In this document: positions 1 to 9,006 of the stretch, piece by piece
Numbering within the stretch: position 1 is the stretch's first letter
Layout of the letters: each line of letters begins with the position of its first letter
Assembly (NCBI RefSeq): GCF_019711515.1
Contig: NZ_JAIGNO010000011.1
Coordinates: 1 to 64,000, forward strand
Reading direction: 5' to 3'
Length of the DNA stretch: 64,000 bases
DNA from: Qipengyuania qiaonensis
GTDB taxonomy: Bacteria; Pseudomonadota; Alphaproteobacteria; Sphingomonadales; Sphingomonadaceae
The notes under the pieces: generated by a model
Told to the model about the DNA's origin: nothing
The model's database searches: none
Seen by the model: the letters and a program-made list of their open reading frames with translations, nothing else
Made by a program: the position numbers and the translations under genes

Positions 1-72
1 CAGTACAAAGCGTTCCATCCAAAGCGTGAATCACAAATCCACGCAAATGGGAATCCTAAATCCCCACAGACC

Positions 73-708
73 CTAGGTGTCGCGATCCTTCCAGCCCCAG
101 AAGAGCTGGCAGGGCAGCACGTTCCAGAACTCGAACCCGCGATCGATCCTGCGGAAGTGCCGTGCCATGAAATCGCGTGCCCTCGCCGAGAATTGGTAGA
201 CGAGGAAGGCGCCACCCGGGCGCAGGACTTCGTGGGTTGCCTGGGCGATGGCCGGGCCCACGCCTTCGGGCAGGGTTGAGAACGGCAGGCCCGAAAGAAC
301 ATAATCCGCCCCGTCACAGCCATGCGCCTTGACGATTTCGACCACATCGGCGGCCGAGCCGTGGACCGCATGAAAGCGGCTGTCGCGGAAATGTTTCCGC
401 AGATAATCGACATAAAGCGGATTGGTGTCGATCACGATCAGCGTGCCGTCGCGCCGCAGACGGTCGAGCACCGGCTGGCAGAACGTGCCCACTCCCGGGC
501 CGTATTCGACGAACACTTTGCAGCGCTGCCAATCGACCGGCGCCAGCATCTTCTCGATGGTGAAGCGCGACGATGGAATGATCGACCCGACCATGCGCGG
601 TTCCTCTATGAAGCCGCGAAAGAATACGCCCCACTGGCCGAAGAACCGCGCAGCCCGCTTTCGCAAGCTCGGCCGTGCGATGGCGCCAACGCCCTGATGT
701 CCGGTCAA
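73..708 (-). CDS. class I SAM-dependent methyltransferase, phospholipid N-methyltransferase-like
   Basis: The protein (about 211 residues from the start chosen) has a Rossmann-type SAM-binding core: the EYGPGVGTF glycine motif and an acidic residue in VIDTN, followed by SGLPFSTLP in the catalytic region. The arginine-rich N-terminus leading into a GSIIPSSR segment is typical of small alphaproteobacterial methyltransferases related to phosphatidylethanolamine N-methyltransferase and to rRNA dimethylases. The substrate is an inference. The reading frame stays open far upstream into the divergent transporter gene, but the family N-terminus begins near here. The only start-like codon in the right place is TTG at 708; the next ATG (594) would cut conserved sequence. 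Cytoplasmic or membrane-associated. Confidence 0.7.
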   Translation of the reverse strand: MTGHQGVGAIARPSLRKRAARFFGQWGVFFRGFIEEPRMVGSIIPSSRFTIEKMLAPVDWQRCKVFVEYGPGVGTFCQPVLDRLRRDGTLIVIDTNPLYVDYLRKHFRDSRFHAVHGSAADVVEIVKAHGCDGADYVLSGLPFSTLPEGVGPAIAQATHEVLRPGGAFLVYQFSARARDFMARHFRRIDRGFEFWNVLPCQLFWGWKDRDT

Positions 709-802
709 AATCGCGTACCCTGTGACAGTTTCGTTAAACCTCGCATCTGCCAGCCTCTCTGCGCCATTGCAAGGTCGCCGGCGCGGGCCTACCGCGCAAT
801 CG

Positions 803-2179
803 ATGGCCGATTTCGAACCCGCCGAGACAAGAGCGCCGCTGCCATCGGCGCGCCCGTCCGCCATCCCGCGCGCACGCATGGCGCTCCTGTTTACGGTCAT
901 GCTGACCACGGCGGCGGGCAACACGGCGATGCAATCGGTCATGCCGTCGATCGGCACCTCGCTGGGGGTGGACGATGTCTGGATCAGCCTGGCCTATAGC
1001 TGGTCTGCCCTGCTCTGGGTGATCTGCGCGCCGATGTGGGCGGAACGCTCGGATCGGCGCGGCCGCAAGGCGATGATGGCGCTGGGCATGCTCGGCTTCA
1101 TCGCCAGCTTCTTGTTGTGCGGCCTGATGCTATGGTTGGGTCTTGCCGGGATTCTGCCGGCATTCTGGGCGCTGCTGCTGTTCGCGGCTGCGCGCAGTCT
1201 CTATGGCGGGTTCGGCAGCGCCGCGCCGCCTGCCGTCCAAGCCTATGTCGCCAGCCGGACGCCCCGATCCGAACGGACGCAGGCGCTGTCGCTGATCGCA
1301 TCGAGCTTCGGCCTCGGCACCGTGATCGGTCCGGCTCTCGCGCCATTGATGGTGCTACCCGTTATCGGGCTGGCCGGCCCTTTCCTCGTTTTTGCGCTGA
1401 TCGGAGGTGTCACCCTGATCGCTCTCAGGCTGCGCCTGCCCGACGATGAACCGCAGTTTCCGGCGCGTGGCAGCACATACGAATCTCCCTATTCCGGCAG
1501 CCCGAGCTCCGAAGTTGCCAAGAACGCCGGCGGCGGCAGCGAAAACGACAACGATGATGGGGAAGAACTGGATGAGCCGCGCAAGCTGCGCTGGTTCGAA
1601 CCACGCCTCCGTCCCTGGGTGATTTGCGGGCTGCTCGGTGGTCATGCACAGGCGATGGTGCTCGGAATCGCGGGTTTTCTCGTTCTGGACCGGATGGGTC
1701 TGCGGGCCGACCCAACTGCGGGCGCAGGGCCGGTCGGTCTGGTGCTGATGGCAGGCGCGATCGCGACACTTCTTGCCCAATGGGGTCTGATCCCCCGGCT
1801 GAACCTCGGCCCACGCGCCGCGTCGCTTTTGGGTATCGCGATTTCCGGTGTGGGCACGATCGTGCTTGCGGTCGGTCAGAACCTGCACACGATCGCCCTG
1901 GGATATGCCATCGCATCGCTCGGTTTCGGCCTGTTCCGCCCGGGCAATACGTCCGGAACGTCGCTCGCCCTGACGCGCGCCGAACAGGGCCGGGCCGGAG
2001 GTGTCACCGCTTCGGTCGCGGGAGCAAGCTTCATCTATGCGCCCGCGCTAGGCGTCTGGCTTTACAACCATTCCGACTGGCTCGGTTTCGGGTTGATCGT
2101 AGCGCTGTGCGGAATAGTTTTCGCCTATGGCTGGGCGAGCTTGCAGGCCGACAGCACGCTGACGCGGGACCGCACCTAG
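803..2179 (+). CDS. MFS transporter, drug-exporter (TetA/DHA1) type
   Basis: About 458 residues with 12 predicted hydrophobic segments. The loop after helix 2 reads APMWAERSDRRGRKAMM, the classical MFS signature. A long acidic cytoplasmic loop lies in the middle (around 1485-1590), separating the two six-helix halves. Inner-membrane proton-driven efflux of a small molecule is the family role; the substrate is unknown. The start chosen is ATG 803; GTG 722 is an in-frame alternative that would leave only 13 bp to the divergent methyltransferase, and neither has a convincing ribosome site. The stop overlaps the stop of the convergent arsC gene. Confidence 0.8.
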   Translation: MADFEPAETRAPLPSARPSAIPRARMALLFTVMLTTAAGNTAMQSVMPSIGTSLGVDDVWISLAYSWSALLWVICAPMWAERSDRRGRKAMMALGMLGFIASFLLCGLMLWLGLAGILPAFWALLLFAAARSLYGGFGSAAPPAVQAYVASRTPRSERTQALSLIASSFGLGTVIGPALAPLMVLPVIGLAGPFLVFALIGGVTLIALRLRLPDDEPQFPARGSTYESPYSGSPSSEVAKNAGGGSENDNDDGEELDEPRKLRWFEPRLRPWVICGLLGGHAQAMVLGIAGFLVLDRMGLRADPTAGAGPVGLVLMAGAIATLLAQWGLIPRLNLGPRAASLLGIAISGVGTIVLAVGQNLHTIALGYAIASLGFGLFRPGNTSGTSLALTRAEQGRAGGVTASVAGASFIYAPALGVWLYNHSDWLGFGLIVALCGIVFAYGWASLQADSTLTRDRT

Positions 2180-2520
2180 AGAATTTCGAGAACCACATCC
2201 TGCGGACGGCAGAGACGGACACCTCTCTCTGTTTCCACGAGCGGTCGTTCGATCAGGATAGGATCTGCAGCCATCGCCGCCAGGATCTCACCCGGCGATG
2301 CATCGGGCAGGCCGCGTTCTTCGGCATCGGTCCCGCGCAGGCGCAACCCTTCCCTCGGCGGTATCCCAGCATCGCCGTACAACTGGGCAAGCTTCTCCGC
2401 GCTCGGCGGGTTCTGCAGATACTCGATGACTTCGACATCGACCCTGGAAAGGTTTTCGAGGATCGCGAGCGTCTTGCGGGAAGTGCCGCATTTCGGATTG
2501 TGCCAGATGGTCGCCTTCAT
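2176..2520 (-). CDS. arsC: arsenate reductase family protein (ArsC/Spx thioredoxin fold)
   Basis: A 114-residue protein with HNPKCGTSRKTL at the N-terminus, which holds the catalytic cysteine of glutaredoxin-dependent ArsC, followed by the EYLQNPP and IERPLV segments of the ArsC fold with the arginine expected in the active site. It reduces arsenate to arsenite using glutathione/glutaredoxin. ATG 2520 has GGAG about nine bases upstream; an ATG 15 bases earlier has none. No arsenite pump or ArsR lies next to it, so a general Spx/ArsC-family role cannot be excluded. Its stop codon overlaps that of the facing MFS gene in a shared CTAG. Confidence 0.85.
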   Translation of the reverse strand: MKATIWHNPKCGTSRKTLAILENLSRVDVEVIEYLQNPPSAEKLAQLYGDAGIPPREGLRLRGTDAEERGLPDASPGEILAAMAADPILIERPLVETERGVRLCRPQDVVLEIL

Positions 2521-2603
2521 GGCCCGCTTCTCCATTTCGAATCTCGGGTAAGGCCCTGCCGCCGTGGCCGACGAAACGCAAACATCGATTTCCCATAATC
2601 CTG

Positions 2604-2627
2604 TTGCAAATGCGACTGCCTCGCAAT
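2604..2627 (+). promoter_or_regulatory. candidate iron-responsive operator upstream of first TonB receptor
   Basis: A 24-bp segment beginning TTGCAAATGCGA and ending CGCAAT lies 37 bp before the receptor start. It matches a segment at 6099-6122, before the second TonB receptor, at 19 of 24 positions, and both are preceded by ATAAT. TTGCAA/CGCAA half-sites resemble alphaproteobacterial Fur-type operators. Assignment to Fur or another regulator is inference. Confidence 0.45.
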
Positions 2628-2664
2628 ATCAAGCACGCATCCAGGAAGGCGAACAGGGAAATTC

Positions 2665-4977
2665 ATGAGATCACGACGCGAGATCGCGCGACCGGCTTCG
2701 GTTGGCGCGCCATGCAGCAATCGGGCTCAACTGCGGACGGGCGCAACTCTGCTGGCTCTTGCCGCCGCCGCCAGTCCAGCCATGGTCTCGGCCAATGCGG
2801 AAGCCGTGGCTGACGCAGAGGAAACGACCGGCAGGATCGTGGTCACCGCGACGCGCACCCCGCTCGAGATCGAGGATGCGCCGGCAACTGTCACCGATAT
2901 CGACGATGAGCAGATCGCCGACGAACTGGCGACCGACATCAAGGACCTGGTTCGTTACGAACCCGGTGTGTCGGTCCGCCGCGCACCCGCCCGGTTCGGT
3001 GCGGCACTCGGCACCGCCGGGCGGGCGCGCAACGAAGACTTCGTCATTCGCGGGATCGGTGGCAACCGCGTCCTGATCCAGGTTGACGGCATTCGCAGCC
3101 CGCAAGGCTTCACATTCGGCGCGCAGGACGCTGGACGTGGCGGCTATACCGACGTCTCGCTGGTCAAATCCGTCGAAATCCTGCGCGGCCCTGCTTCGGC
3201 ATTATACGGCAGCGACGGTCTTGCAGGCGCCATCAGTTTTACCACCAGCGATCCGGTTGATTTGATCGGCGCAGGGGAAACAGTCGGCGGGTTCGTCCGA
3301 GCATCCTATGCCAGCGAGGACAGCGAGTTCGCGGAAACCGCGGCCCTTGCCGGCCGGTTCGGCAATTTCTCGGCCATGCTCGCCTACACCCGCCGCGATT
3401 TCGAGGAACTCGACAATCAGGGCGATGTCGGCGGCACTGGATCTGGACGCACTCGGCCAAACCCACAGGACGGCAAATCCAATGCCCTTCTCGGCAAGCT
3501 GGTTTGGCATGCTGGCGGACATCGCATTCGCCTGACCGGCGAGTATCTCGACAGCAGGATATATTCCGATGTTCAATCCGGCCTCGAGCCGACCTATCTG
3601 TTCGGCCCGCCGCCTGCTCCGCCCGCATGGATCGTCGATCGGCTGGTTGCCGACGACGAGACCGAACGCAAACGGGTTTCGCTCGACTGGACCTGGGAGG
3701 GCGAAGAAACGGTCGAATACGCCAATCTAGCCGTTTACGGACAGGACGGCGAAGACATTCAGTATACCGAGGAAGATCGTACCGGCGTCGCGCTCCCCGC
3801 CCCCGATCGCACCCGCATGAACACTTTCGAGAACCGCGTCTGGGGTGCGAGCGCCGAGGTTCGGACTCAGTTCGCCACGGGATCGGTCGATTACCGTGCC
3901 ATTCTTGGCGGCGATATCAGCTGGACGAACCAGAAGGGTCTTCGCGACGGCACCGTCCCGCCGAGTGGAGAGACTTTTCCGACCAGCGCCTTTCCCGAAA
4001 CCGACTTTATGCTCGGAGGCATATTCCTCGGCAACGAGATCGGCTTCTTCGATGGCGCGCTGACGCTGTATCCAGCCTTGCGGTTCGATTTCTACAGCCT
4101 CGATCCGCAGACCGACCCGCTCTATCCCGATCCCAATCTGGGGGCGCAGGACGATTCCCGGCTCTCGCCGAAAGTGGGCGCAGTCGTGAAACTCGGTGAA
4201 GATATCCGTCTCTTTGCCAATTACGCGCAAGGCTTCCGCGCGCCCACGCCTTTCCAGATCAACAACTTCTTCAGCAACCCTGCCTTCGGATACACATCGC
4301 GCCCCAATCCCGACCTCGGACCCGAACGGAGCGAGAGCTGGGAAGGCGGCATCCGCTACAATAACGATGGGCTGTCGTTGTCGGCCGTAGCGTTCAAAGC
4401 CGATTACAAGGATTTCATCGATCAGGCCGTGGTCGGTGGTGCAGGTACGCCAGCCGATCCATCGATCTTCCAGTACGTGAATATCGGCCGGGTCGAGATC
4501 GAAGGGCTCGAGGGTCGGGCCGAGTTGCGGTTCGACAGCGGTTTCACCGGGCGTTTTGCCATCGCCTATGCCGATGGCGATGAAATCCTGCCGGGAGGCG
4601 GAAAGGTACCGCTCGAATCGGTCGACCCGCTCAATCTTGTGGCGGGCGTTGGCTATCGCGATCCCGGTGGCCGTTTCGGCGGCGAGCTCATCATGACGCA
4701 TCACGCCCGAAAGGGCGCCGAACGAACCGGTGCGGACAATTACCGGCCCAATGCTTTCATGATCCTCGATGCCACGGCGTTCTTTTCCATCACCGACATG
4801 CTCAAGCTGCGCGCGGGCATATTCAATATTTCGAACGAGACCTATTCCTATTGGCAGGACGTCAGGGGCCTGTCGTCAACGGCCTCGACCACCGATCCGG
4901 CTACCGGCGGCGCACTGGCCGATGCCTATACGCGGCCCGGCCGCAATGCGAGCGTTTCGCTCAGCTTCCAGTTCTGA
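2665..4977 (+). CDS. TonB-dependent receptor, hemoglobin/transferrin/lactoferrin family
   Basis: A 770-residue outer-membrane receptor with an N-terminal export signal, a short linker, then a plug domain beginning near GRIVVTATRT. The plug contains FVIRGIGGNRVLIQVDGIR and VEILRGPASALYGSDGLAG, typical of heme/hemoglobin receptors (HmuR/HutA-like). The C-terminus ends in the aromatic SFQF expected of an outer-membrane barrel. It is predicted to bind heme or a heme protein and import the ligand with energy from TonB-ExbBD, which are not in the window. The next gene starts 12 bp downstream, so the two are cotranscribed. A candidate iron operator lies upstream. Confidence 0.88.
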   Translation: MRSRREIARPASVGAPCSNRAQLRTGATLLALAAAASPAMVSANAEAVADAEETTGRIVVTATRTPLEIEDAPATVTDIDDEQIADELATDIKDLVRYEPGVSVRRAPARFGAALGTAGRARNEDFVIRGIGGNRVLIQVDGIRSPQGFTFGAQDAGRGGYTDVSLVKSVEILRGPASALYGSDGLAGAISFTTSDPVDLIGAGETVGGFVRASYASEDSEFAETAALAGRFGNFSAMLAYTRRDFEELDNQGDVGGTGSGRTRPNPQDGKSNALLGKLVWHAGGHRIRLTGEYLDSRIYSDVQSGLEPTYLFGPPPAPPAWIVDRLVADDETERKRVSLDWTWEGEETVEYANLAVYGQDGEDIQYTEEDRTGVALPAPDRTRMNTFENRVWGASAEVRTQFATGSVDYRAILGGDISWTNQKGLRDGTVPPSGETFPTSAFPETDFMLGGIFLGNEIGFFDGALTLYPALRFDFYSLDPQTDPLYPDPNLGAQDDSRLSPKVGAVVKLGEDIRLFANYAQGFRAPTPFQINNFFSNPAFGYTSRPNPDLGPERSESWEGGIRYNNDGLSLSAVAFKADYKDFIDQAVVGGAGTPADPSIFQYVNIGRVEIEGLEGRAELRFDSGFTGRFAIAYADGDEILPGGGKVPLESVDPLNLVAGVGYRDPGGRFGGELIMTHHARKGAERTGADNYRPNAFMILDATAFFSITDMLKLRAGIFNISNETYSYWQDVRGLSSTASTTDPATGGALADAYTRPGRNASVSLSFQF

Positions 4978-4989
4978 GGGAGGACACCC

Positions 4990-6024
4990 ATGAATACAAT
5001 CACGACACTTTACCGCTCGGCGCTACTCGCCACCGCTCTCATCGCCGCACCGGTACTTGCCGATGGCCCCATCGCCGACCGCGGTGAGGCGGTCGAGCGC
5101 GCGCACTTCGAACGTGACCGCGAAACCATCCTATCGATGGCGGGCGATTACAAGGTCCGCTTCGACATGCAGGAATCGACAGCCTGGATGAAGGGCTACG
5201 AGCCGCTTGAGCGCAAGATTTCCGGCGGTCATGAATCGGTCCGCGTGATCGAGGATACAGGCACCAGGATCGTACTCCAGCACCTGCTCGTCGTCGGCGA
5301 GGAAGGCAGCGAGATGGTGATCAAACACTGGCGGCAGGATTGGGAATACGAGCCGGAGAAAATCCTCGCCTATTCCGGTCCGAACACCTGGGAGTGGATG
5401 GAAGTGCCCGAACGTCTGCGCAACGGACGCTGGTCGCAGACGGTCTATCAGGTCGACGACAGTCCGCGCTATGCCGGCTGGGGCGAATGGCACGACAGCC
5501 AGGGCATCCGCCGCTGGCGTTCGAACTGGACCTGGCGCCCGCTCGCCCGCCGCGATGCGGTGCGCAATCCGGTCTACGACCGTTATGCCGCGATCAACCG
5601 CCACCAGTTGACCCCGACGGGCTGGATTCACTGGCAGGACAATACAAAGATGATGCCCGATGCCGCGGGCGAGGACGGGCTTAAGTCGGTGGTGCAGGAA
5701 TATGTCCTCAACACCTATGACAAGTTCGACGGCTACAATGTCGCTGCGGCCGATGATTACTGGAAGGCGACCGAAAGCTACTGGGGCGCAGTCCGCGCCA
5801 AGTGGGACGAGGTCGCCCAGGCCAACGATGGCATCGCCATCGAAGAAGAAGCGCAGACCGGCACAGTCGTCAGCGGCCGCCTGCTGACCATCGCGAACGA
5901 AATCAAGTCCGGCGAGCTGAGCGAGGCCGACGGCATTGCCGAAGCGCAAGCCCTGATCGGCGAGGCGACTGCTCCGGGAGCCGCAGCCAAGGCACAGGTC
6001 GCACGTGCGGAGGACGAGTATTGA
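4990..6024 (+). CDS. DUF6607 family protein, secreted
   Basis: A 344-residue protein with a signal peptide ending near VLADG and no other membrane segment, so probably periplasmic. It is rich in tryptophan, with motifs such as KHWRQDWEYEP, RWRSNWTWRPL and WIHWQDNTKMMP. I recognise the family as DUF6607; no biochemical role is established. GGAGG sits before the ATG. Its position 12 bp behind a heme-type receptor, with another TonB receptor following, implies a helper function in heme or iron capture, which is inference from context. The C-terminal 60 residues are helical and alanine-rich. Confidence 0.8.
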   Translation: MNTITTLYRSALLATALIAAPVLADGPIADRGEAVERAHFERDRETILSMAGDYKVRFDMQESTAWMKGYEPLERKISGGHESVRVIEDTGTRIVLQHLLVVGEEGSEMVIKHWRQDWEYEPEKILAYSGPNTWEWMEVPERLRNGRWSQTVYQVDDSPRYAGWGEWHDSQGIRRWRSNWTWRPLARRDAVRNPVYDRYAAINRHQLTPTGWIHWQDNTKMMPDAAGEDGLKSVVQEYVLNTYDKFDGYNVAAADDYWKATESYWGAVRAKWDEVAQANDGIAIEEEAQTGTVVSGRLLTIANEIKSGELSEADGIAEAQALIGEATAPGAAAKAQVARAEDEY

Positions 6025-6098
6025 TGGTCAAGCAAACGCTTGCGGCACCTCCGCCCACAGTGCGGCGCAGAAGAGAGACGCGCGTCATAGGATAATTC

Positions 6099-6122
6099 TT
6101 GCAATTGCGAATACTTCTCAAT
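6099..6122 (+). promoter_or_regulatory. candidate iron-responsive operator upstream of second TonB receptor
   Basis: This 24-bp segment starts TTGCAATTGCGA and ends CTCAAT. It is the partner of 2604-2627 (19 of 24 identical) and lies 45 bp before the next receptor start. A second imperfect Fur-like stretch, AGAATCATTTTC, lies between it and the start codon. The gene therefore probably has its own iron-regulated promoter. Confidence 0.45.
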
Positions 6123-6167
6123 AGCTGGCCACGGCGATCGAGAATCATTTTCGCCTGAGGGATATTC

Positions 6168-8282
6168 ATGACCAATCGTTACTCGCGCGCCGCGCTGTTT
6201 GCCGGTGCCGCCTTCGTTTTCTCCGCCAGCGCCGCGCATGCCGATAACGCACAGCCCGAACGCGACTATCTGCCGAGCGATATCGTAGTTACCGGCGAAC
6301 GCGATACCGGCTACGACAATCGGGACGGCTCCACTGCCACCAAGACTCCGACTCCGTTGATCGACGTGCCGCAGGGCGTCAGCTTCATCACCGAGGATCA
6401 GCTGGAAGACCAGGCGATCCACCAGCTTGGCGAAGCCTTGCGGTACGTACCCGGCATCAGCATGGAAACCGGTGAAGGCCACCGCGACGAAGTGTTCATC
6501 CGCGGCCAGGAAACGACCGCCGATTTCTATATCGACGGCCTGCGCGACGATGCGCAGTATTATCGCTCGCTCTACAATATCGAGCGGGTCGAAGTGCTCA
6601 AGGGCGCCAATGCACTGATCTTCGGACGCGGCGCGGGCGGTGGCGCCATCAACCGCGTGGCCAAGCGCGCCGATCTTGCCGGACAGGCGATCTCTGGAGA
6701 GGCCTCGGTCGACAGTTTCGGTGCTTTCGCCCTGCTCGCGGACGTCAACCAGCCGCTTTCCGATGGCGTCGCGCTGCGCGTGAACGGCACCTATGAAGAG
6801 TTCGATAGCCATCGCGACTTCTATGAAGGCCGGTTCTTCGGTGTCTCGCCCACCATTACTGCGCAACTCGGCCCGCAAACCACCCTGGTCGCCAGCTACA
6901 CCTATGACGACGACAAGCGCATCACCGACCGCGGCGTCCCCTCGGTGGACGACATCGGCCCATTGCGCGGCTACGACGATACCTTCTTCGGCGATCCCGA
7001 TTTCAACGAGGCAGAGGCACAGGTTCATATCGGCCGTGCGCGCATCGAACACGATTTCGGCAGCGGCCTGACTGCCAACGGCACGATCCAGTATGCCGAT
7101 TACGACAAGGTCTATGCCAACATCCTGCCCTCCGGCTTCGATACGGCCGCCAATACCGTCTTCCTCGGCGGTTATCGCGACTACACGAACCGCGAGAACT
7201 GGATCGGCCAAGGCAATCTCGTCTGGCAGACGGGCGGAGATACAATCGAGTCCACCCTGCTGCTCGGCTTCGAAGCGAGCCGCCAGGACACCACCAACGG
7301 ACGCGATACGGTCAGCTTTACCCGCGCGCCAGGCACGGACGGACTCGCGCCGAACGAAACACCGCTTGCGGATACGATCTTCATCCCGCCCTACGCGCTC
7401 AATGTGGGTGCGCGCCTGCGCGATTCCCAGCTCGATACGCTCAGCTTCTATGTTCAGGAGCAGCTCCAGATCGGCAATCACATCGAACTCGTCGGCGGGC
7501 TGCGCTGGGATCGCTTCGACCTCCAGACGCTCGACGTCACAGGAGGCGTGTCGGGCGACCGGGTCGATGAGAAAGTCAGCCCCCGCCTCGGCCTGATCGT
7601 GAAGCCCAACCGCGATCTCTCGATCTATGCCTCTTACGCGGAAAGCTTCCTGCCCCAGGCCGGCGACCAGTTCCTGCTGCTCAGCCCCACCTCGACCCAG
7701 TTCGAGCCGGAGAAGTTCACCAATTACGAGCTTGGCCTGAAATGGGCGCCCCTGGCCAAGGTACTGGTGACCGCCGCCGCCTTCCGGCTCGAGCGGAGCA
7801 AGACCCCCTTTACCGACAGCATGGGCGTGACGACCTTGACCGGCAAGAGCCGTGTCGACGGGTTCGAGATCGGCGCGGTCGGCGAGATTACCGATTTCTG
7901 GAAAGCCAATCTCGGTTATACCTATCTCGACGGCGAACTGCGCACCGCCAGCAGCTTCGGCCCCGCCGGCCAGCGCCTGCAGCAGACCCCCAAACACCAG
8001 GTTGCCGCATGGAACCGGTTCGACGTGACCCAGGCATTGGGCTTCGGACTTGGAGTCATCCACCAGTCGGACCAGTATGCCAGCTTCTCGAACACGGTCG
8101 AACTACCCAGCTACTGGCGCGTCGATGCGGCAGCCTATTATACCGTGAACGAGCGCCTGAGCGTTCAGCTCAATATCGAAAATCTATTCGACGAAACCTA
8201 CTATCCCAGCGCCCATGGTGACGACAATATCCAGCCTGCCGAGCCGTTCAGCGCACGGATCGGTGTGCGGGTGGAAATGTAA
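6168..8282 (+). CDS. TonB-dependent siderophore receptor (Fiu-like catecholate type)
   Basis: A 704-residue outer-membrane receptor with signal peptide, a SDIVVTGER TonB-box region, and a plug carrying VPQGVSFITEDQL, DEVFIRGQETTADFYIDGLRDD and VEVLKGANALIFGRGAGGG. These are hallmarks of the Fiu/TIGR01783 siderophore receptors. The barrel ends with NLFDETYYPSAHGD and a terminal valine-glutamate-methionine after alternating hydrophobic residues. Predicted to import ferric catecholate-type siderophores or their breakdown products; ligand is inference. GAGGG lies upstream of the ATG. Own promoter likely, given 143 bp of noncoding DNA before it. A perfect terminator follows. Confidence 0.9.
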   Translation: MTNRYSRAALFAGAAFVFSASAAHADNAQPERDYLPSDIVVTGERDTGYDNRDGSTATKTPTPLIDVPQGVSFITEDQLEDQAIHQLGEALRYVPGISMETGEGHRDEVFIRGQETTADFYIDGLRDDAQYYRSLYNIERVEVLKGANALIFGRGAGGGAINRVAKRADLAGQAISGEASVDSFGAFALLADVNQPLSDGVALRVNGTYEEFDSHRDFYEGRFFGVSPTITAQLGPQTTLVASYTYDDDKRITDRGVPSVDDIGPLRGYDDTFFGDPDFNEAEAQVHIGRARIEHDFGSGLTANGTIQYADYDKVYANILPSGFDTAANTVFLGGYRDYTNRENWIGQGNLVWQTGGDTIESTLLLGFEASRQDTTNGRDTVSFTRAPGTDGLAPNETPLADTIFIPPYALNVGARLRDSQLDTLSFYVQEQLQIGNHIELVGGLRWDRFDLQTLDVTGGVSGDRVDEKVSPRLGLIVKPNRDLSIYASYAESFLPQAGDQFLLLSPTSTQFEPEKFTNYELGLKWAPLAKVLVTAAAFRLERSKTPFTDSMGVTTLTGKSRVDGFEIGAVGEITDFWKANLGYTYLDGELRTASSFGPAGQRLQQTPKHQVAAWNRFDVTQALGFGLGVIHQSDQYASFSNTVELPSYWRVDAAAYYTVNERLSVQLNIENLFDETYYPSAHGDDNIQPAEPFSARIGVRVEM

Positions 8283-8291
8283 CTTCACACC

Positions 8292-8324
8292 GGAGCGGCG
8301 ATCAAATGGCGTGATCGCCGCTCC
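8292..8324 (+). terminator. terminator hairpin after siderophore receptor gene
   Basis: A perfect 13-bp stem (GGAGCGGCGATCA with its complement) encloses a 7-nt loop ten bases after the receptor stop. The trailing sequence CTCTAACGG is only weakly T-rich. It also lies 3' of the minus-strand iron-sulfur gene and could end transcription from both sides. Confidence 0.75.
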
Positions 8325-8437
8325 TCTAACGGAATGACAGCCCGTCCTGCCAGCCCCACGATGCAAGTATCGGAAAAGTTGGTCAACCGGCGTAGCGCCT
8401 ATTTCAGCGTACACCCTGAGCGAACTTTGGCTGGTCT

Positions 8438-8983
8438 TCATTCCTCTTCGGGCGCCGACAAGGCAGGGATCTCGCGCGCAGCATCCTCTGCGCTGATCCC
8501 AGGAGCCGGCGCTGCGCTGATGATTTCCTGCCGCCGCGCCACTCGCCCGGCACGCTGGATCGATCGAACCAGGCGTGGATAGACGCCGCAGCGGCACAGA
8601 TTGGGTATGGCTTCCTTGATCTCCGCTTCCGACGGAGCGGCATTTTTTGCCAGCAGGGCGCTCGCCGCCATGACAATCCCCGGGGTGCAATAGCCGCACT
8701 GGATTGCCTGTTCGGCAACCATCGCCTGCTGGACGGGATGCGAGCGGTCGCGGCTCAGGCCTTCGATCGTTGTGATGAACCGGCCTTCGGATTCGGCGAT
8801 AGTGATGAGGCAGGATCGCAGCGCCTCGCCATCGACATGAACCATACACGCGCCGCAATCGCCCTCGCCGCAGCCATATTTGGTGCCGGTAAGATTGGCC
8901 GCGTCGCGCAGGGCCCACAGCAACGGGGTATCGGGGTCCATCAGGAAGCGCATCGGCTTCCCGTTGACAGTCATGCTGGTCAT
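8438..8983 (-). CDS. (2Fe-2S)-binding small subunit of a xanthine-oxidase-family enzyme
   Basis: A 181-residue protein with an N-terminal plant-type ferredoxin domain (Cys38, 43, 46, 58 in the CGEGDCGAC pattern) and a C-terminal helical [2Fe-2S] domain (Cys96, 99, 130, 132; QCGYCTPG and CRCG). This is the layout of isoquinoline 1-oxidoreductase alpha and related electron-transfer subunits of molybdenum hydroxylases. About 40 extra residues, rich in alanine and acidic residues, follow the last cluster motif. No molybdopterin large subunit is adjacent, which is unusual. It lies 23 bp downstream of the aldolase gene on the same strand and may be cotranscribed. Confidence 0.85.
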   Translation of the reverse strand: MTSMTVNGKPMRFLMDPDTPLLWALRDAANLTGTKYGCGEGDCGACMVHVDGEALRSCLITIAESEGRFITTIEGLSRDRSHPVQQAMVAEQAIQCGYCTPGIVMAASALLAKNAAPSEAEIKEAIPNLCRCGVYPRLVRSIQRAGRVARRQEIISAAPAPGISAEDAAREIPALSAPEEE

Positions 8984-9006
8984 GCGCGGCGCGTCTCAGG
9001 CCGCGG

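Noticed and set aside
5778-8063. Long minus-strand open frame opposite the siderophore receptor
   Set aside because: Antisense shadow in GC-rich DNA; repetitive acidic composition without domains, and the plus-strand receptor is certain.
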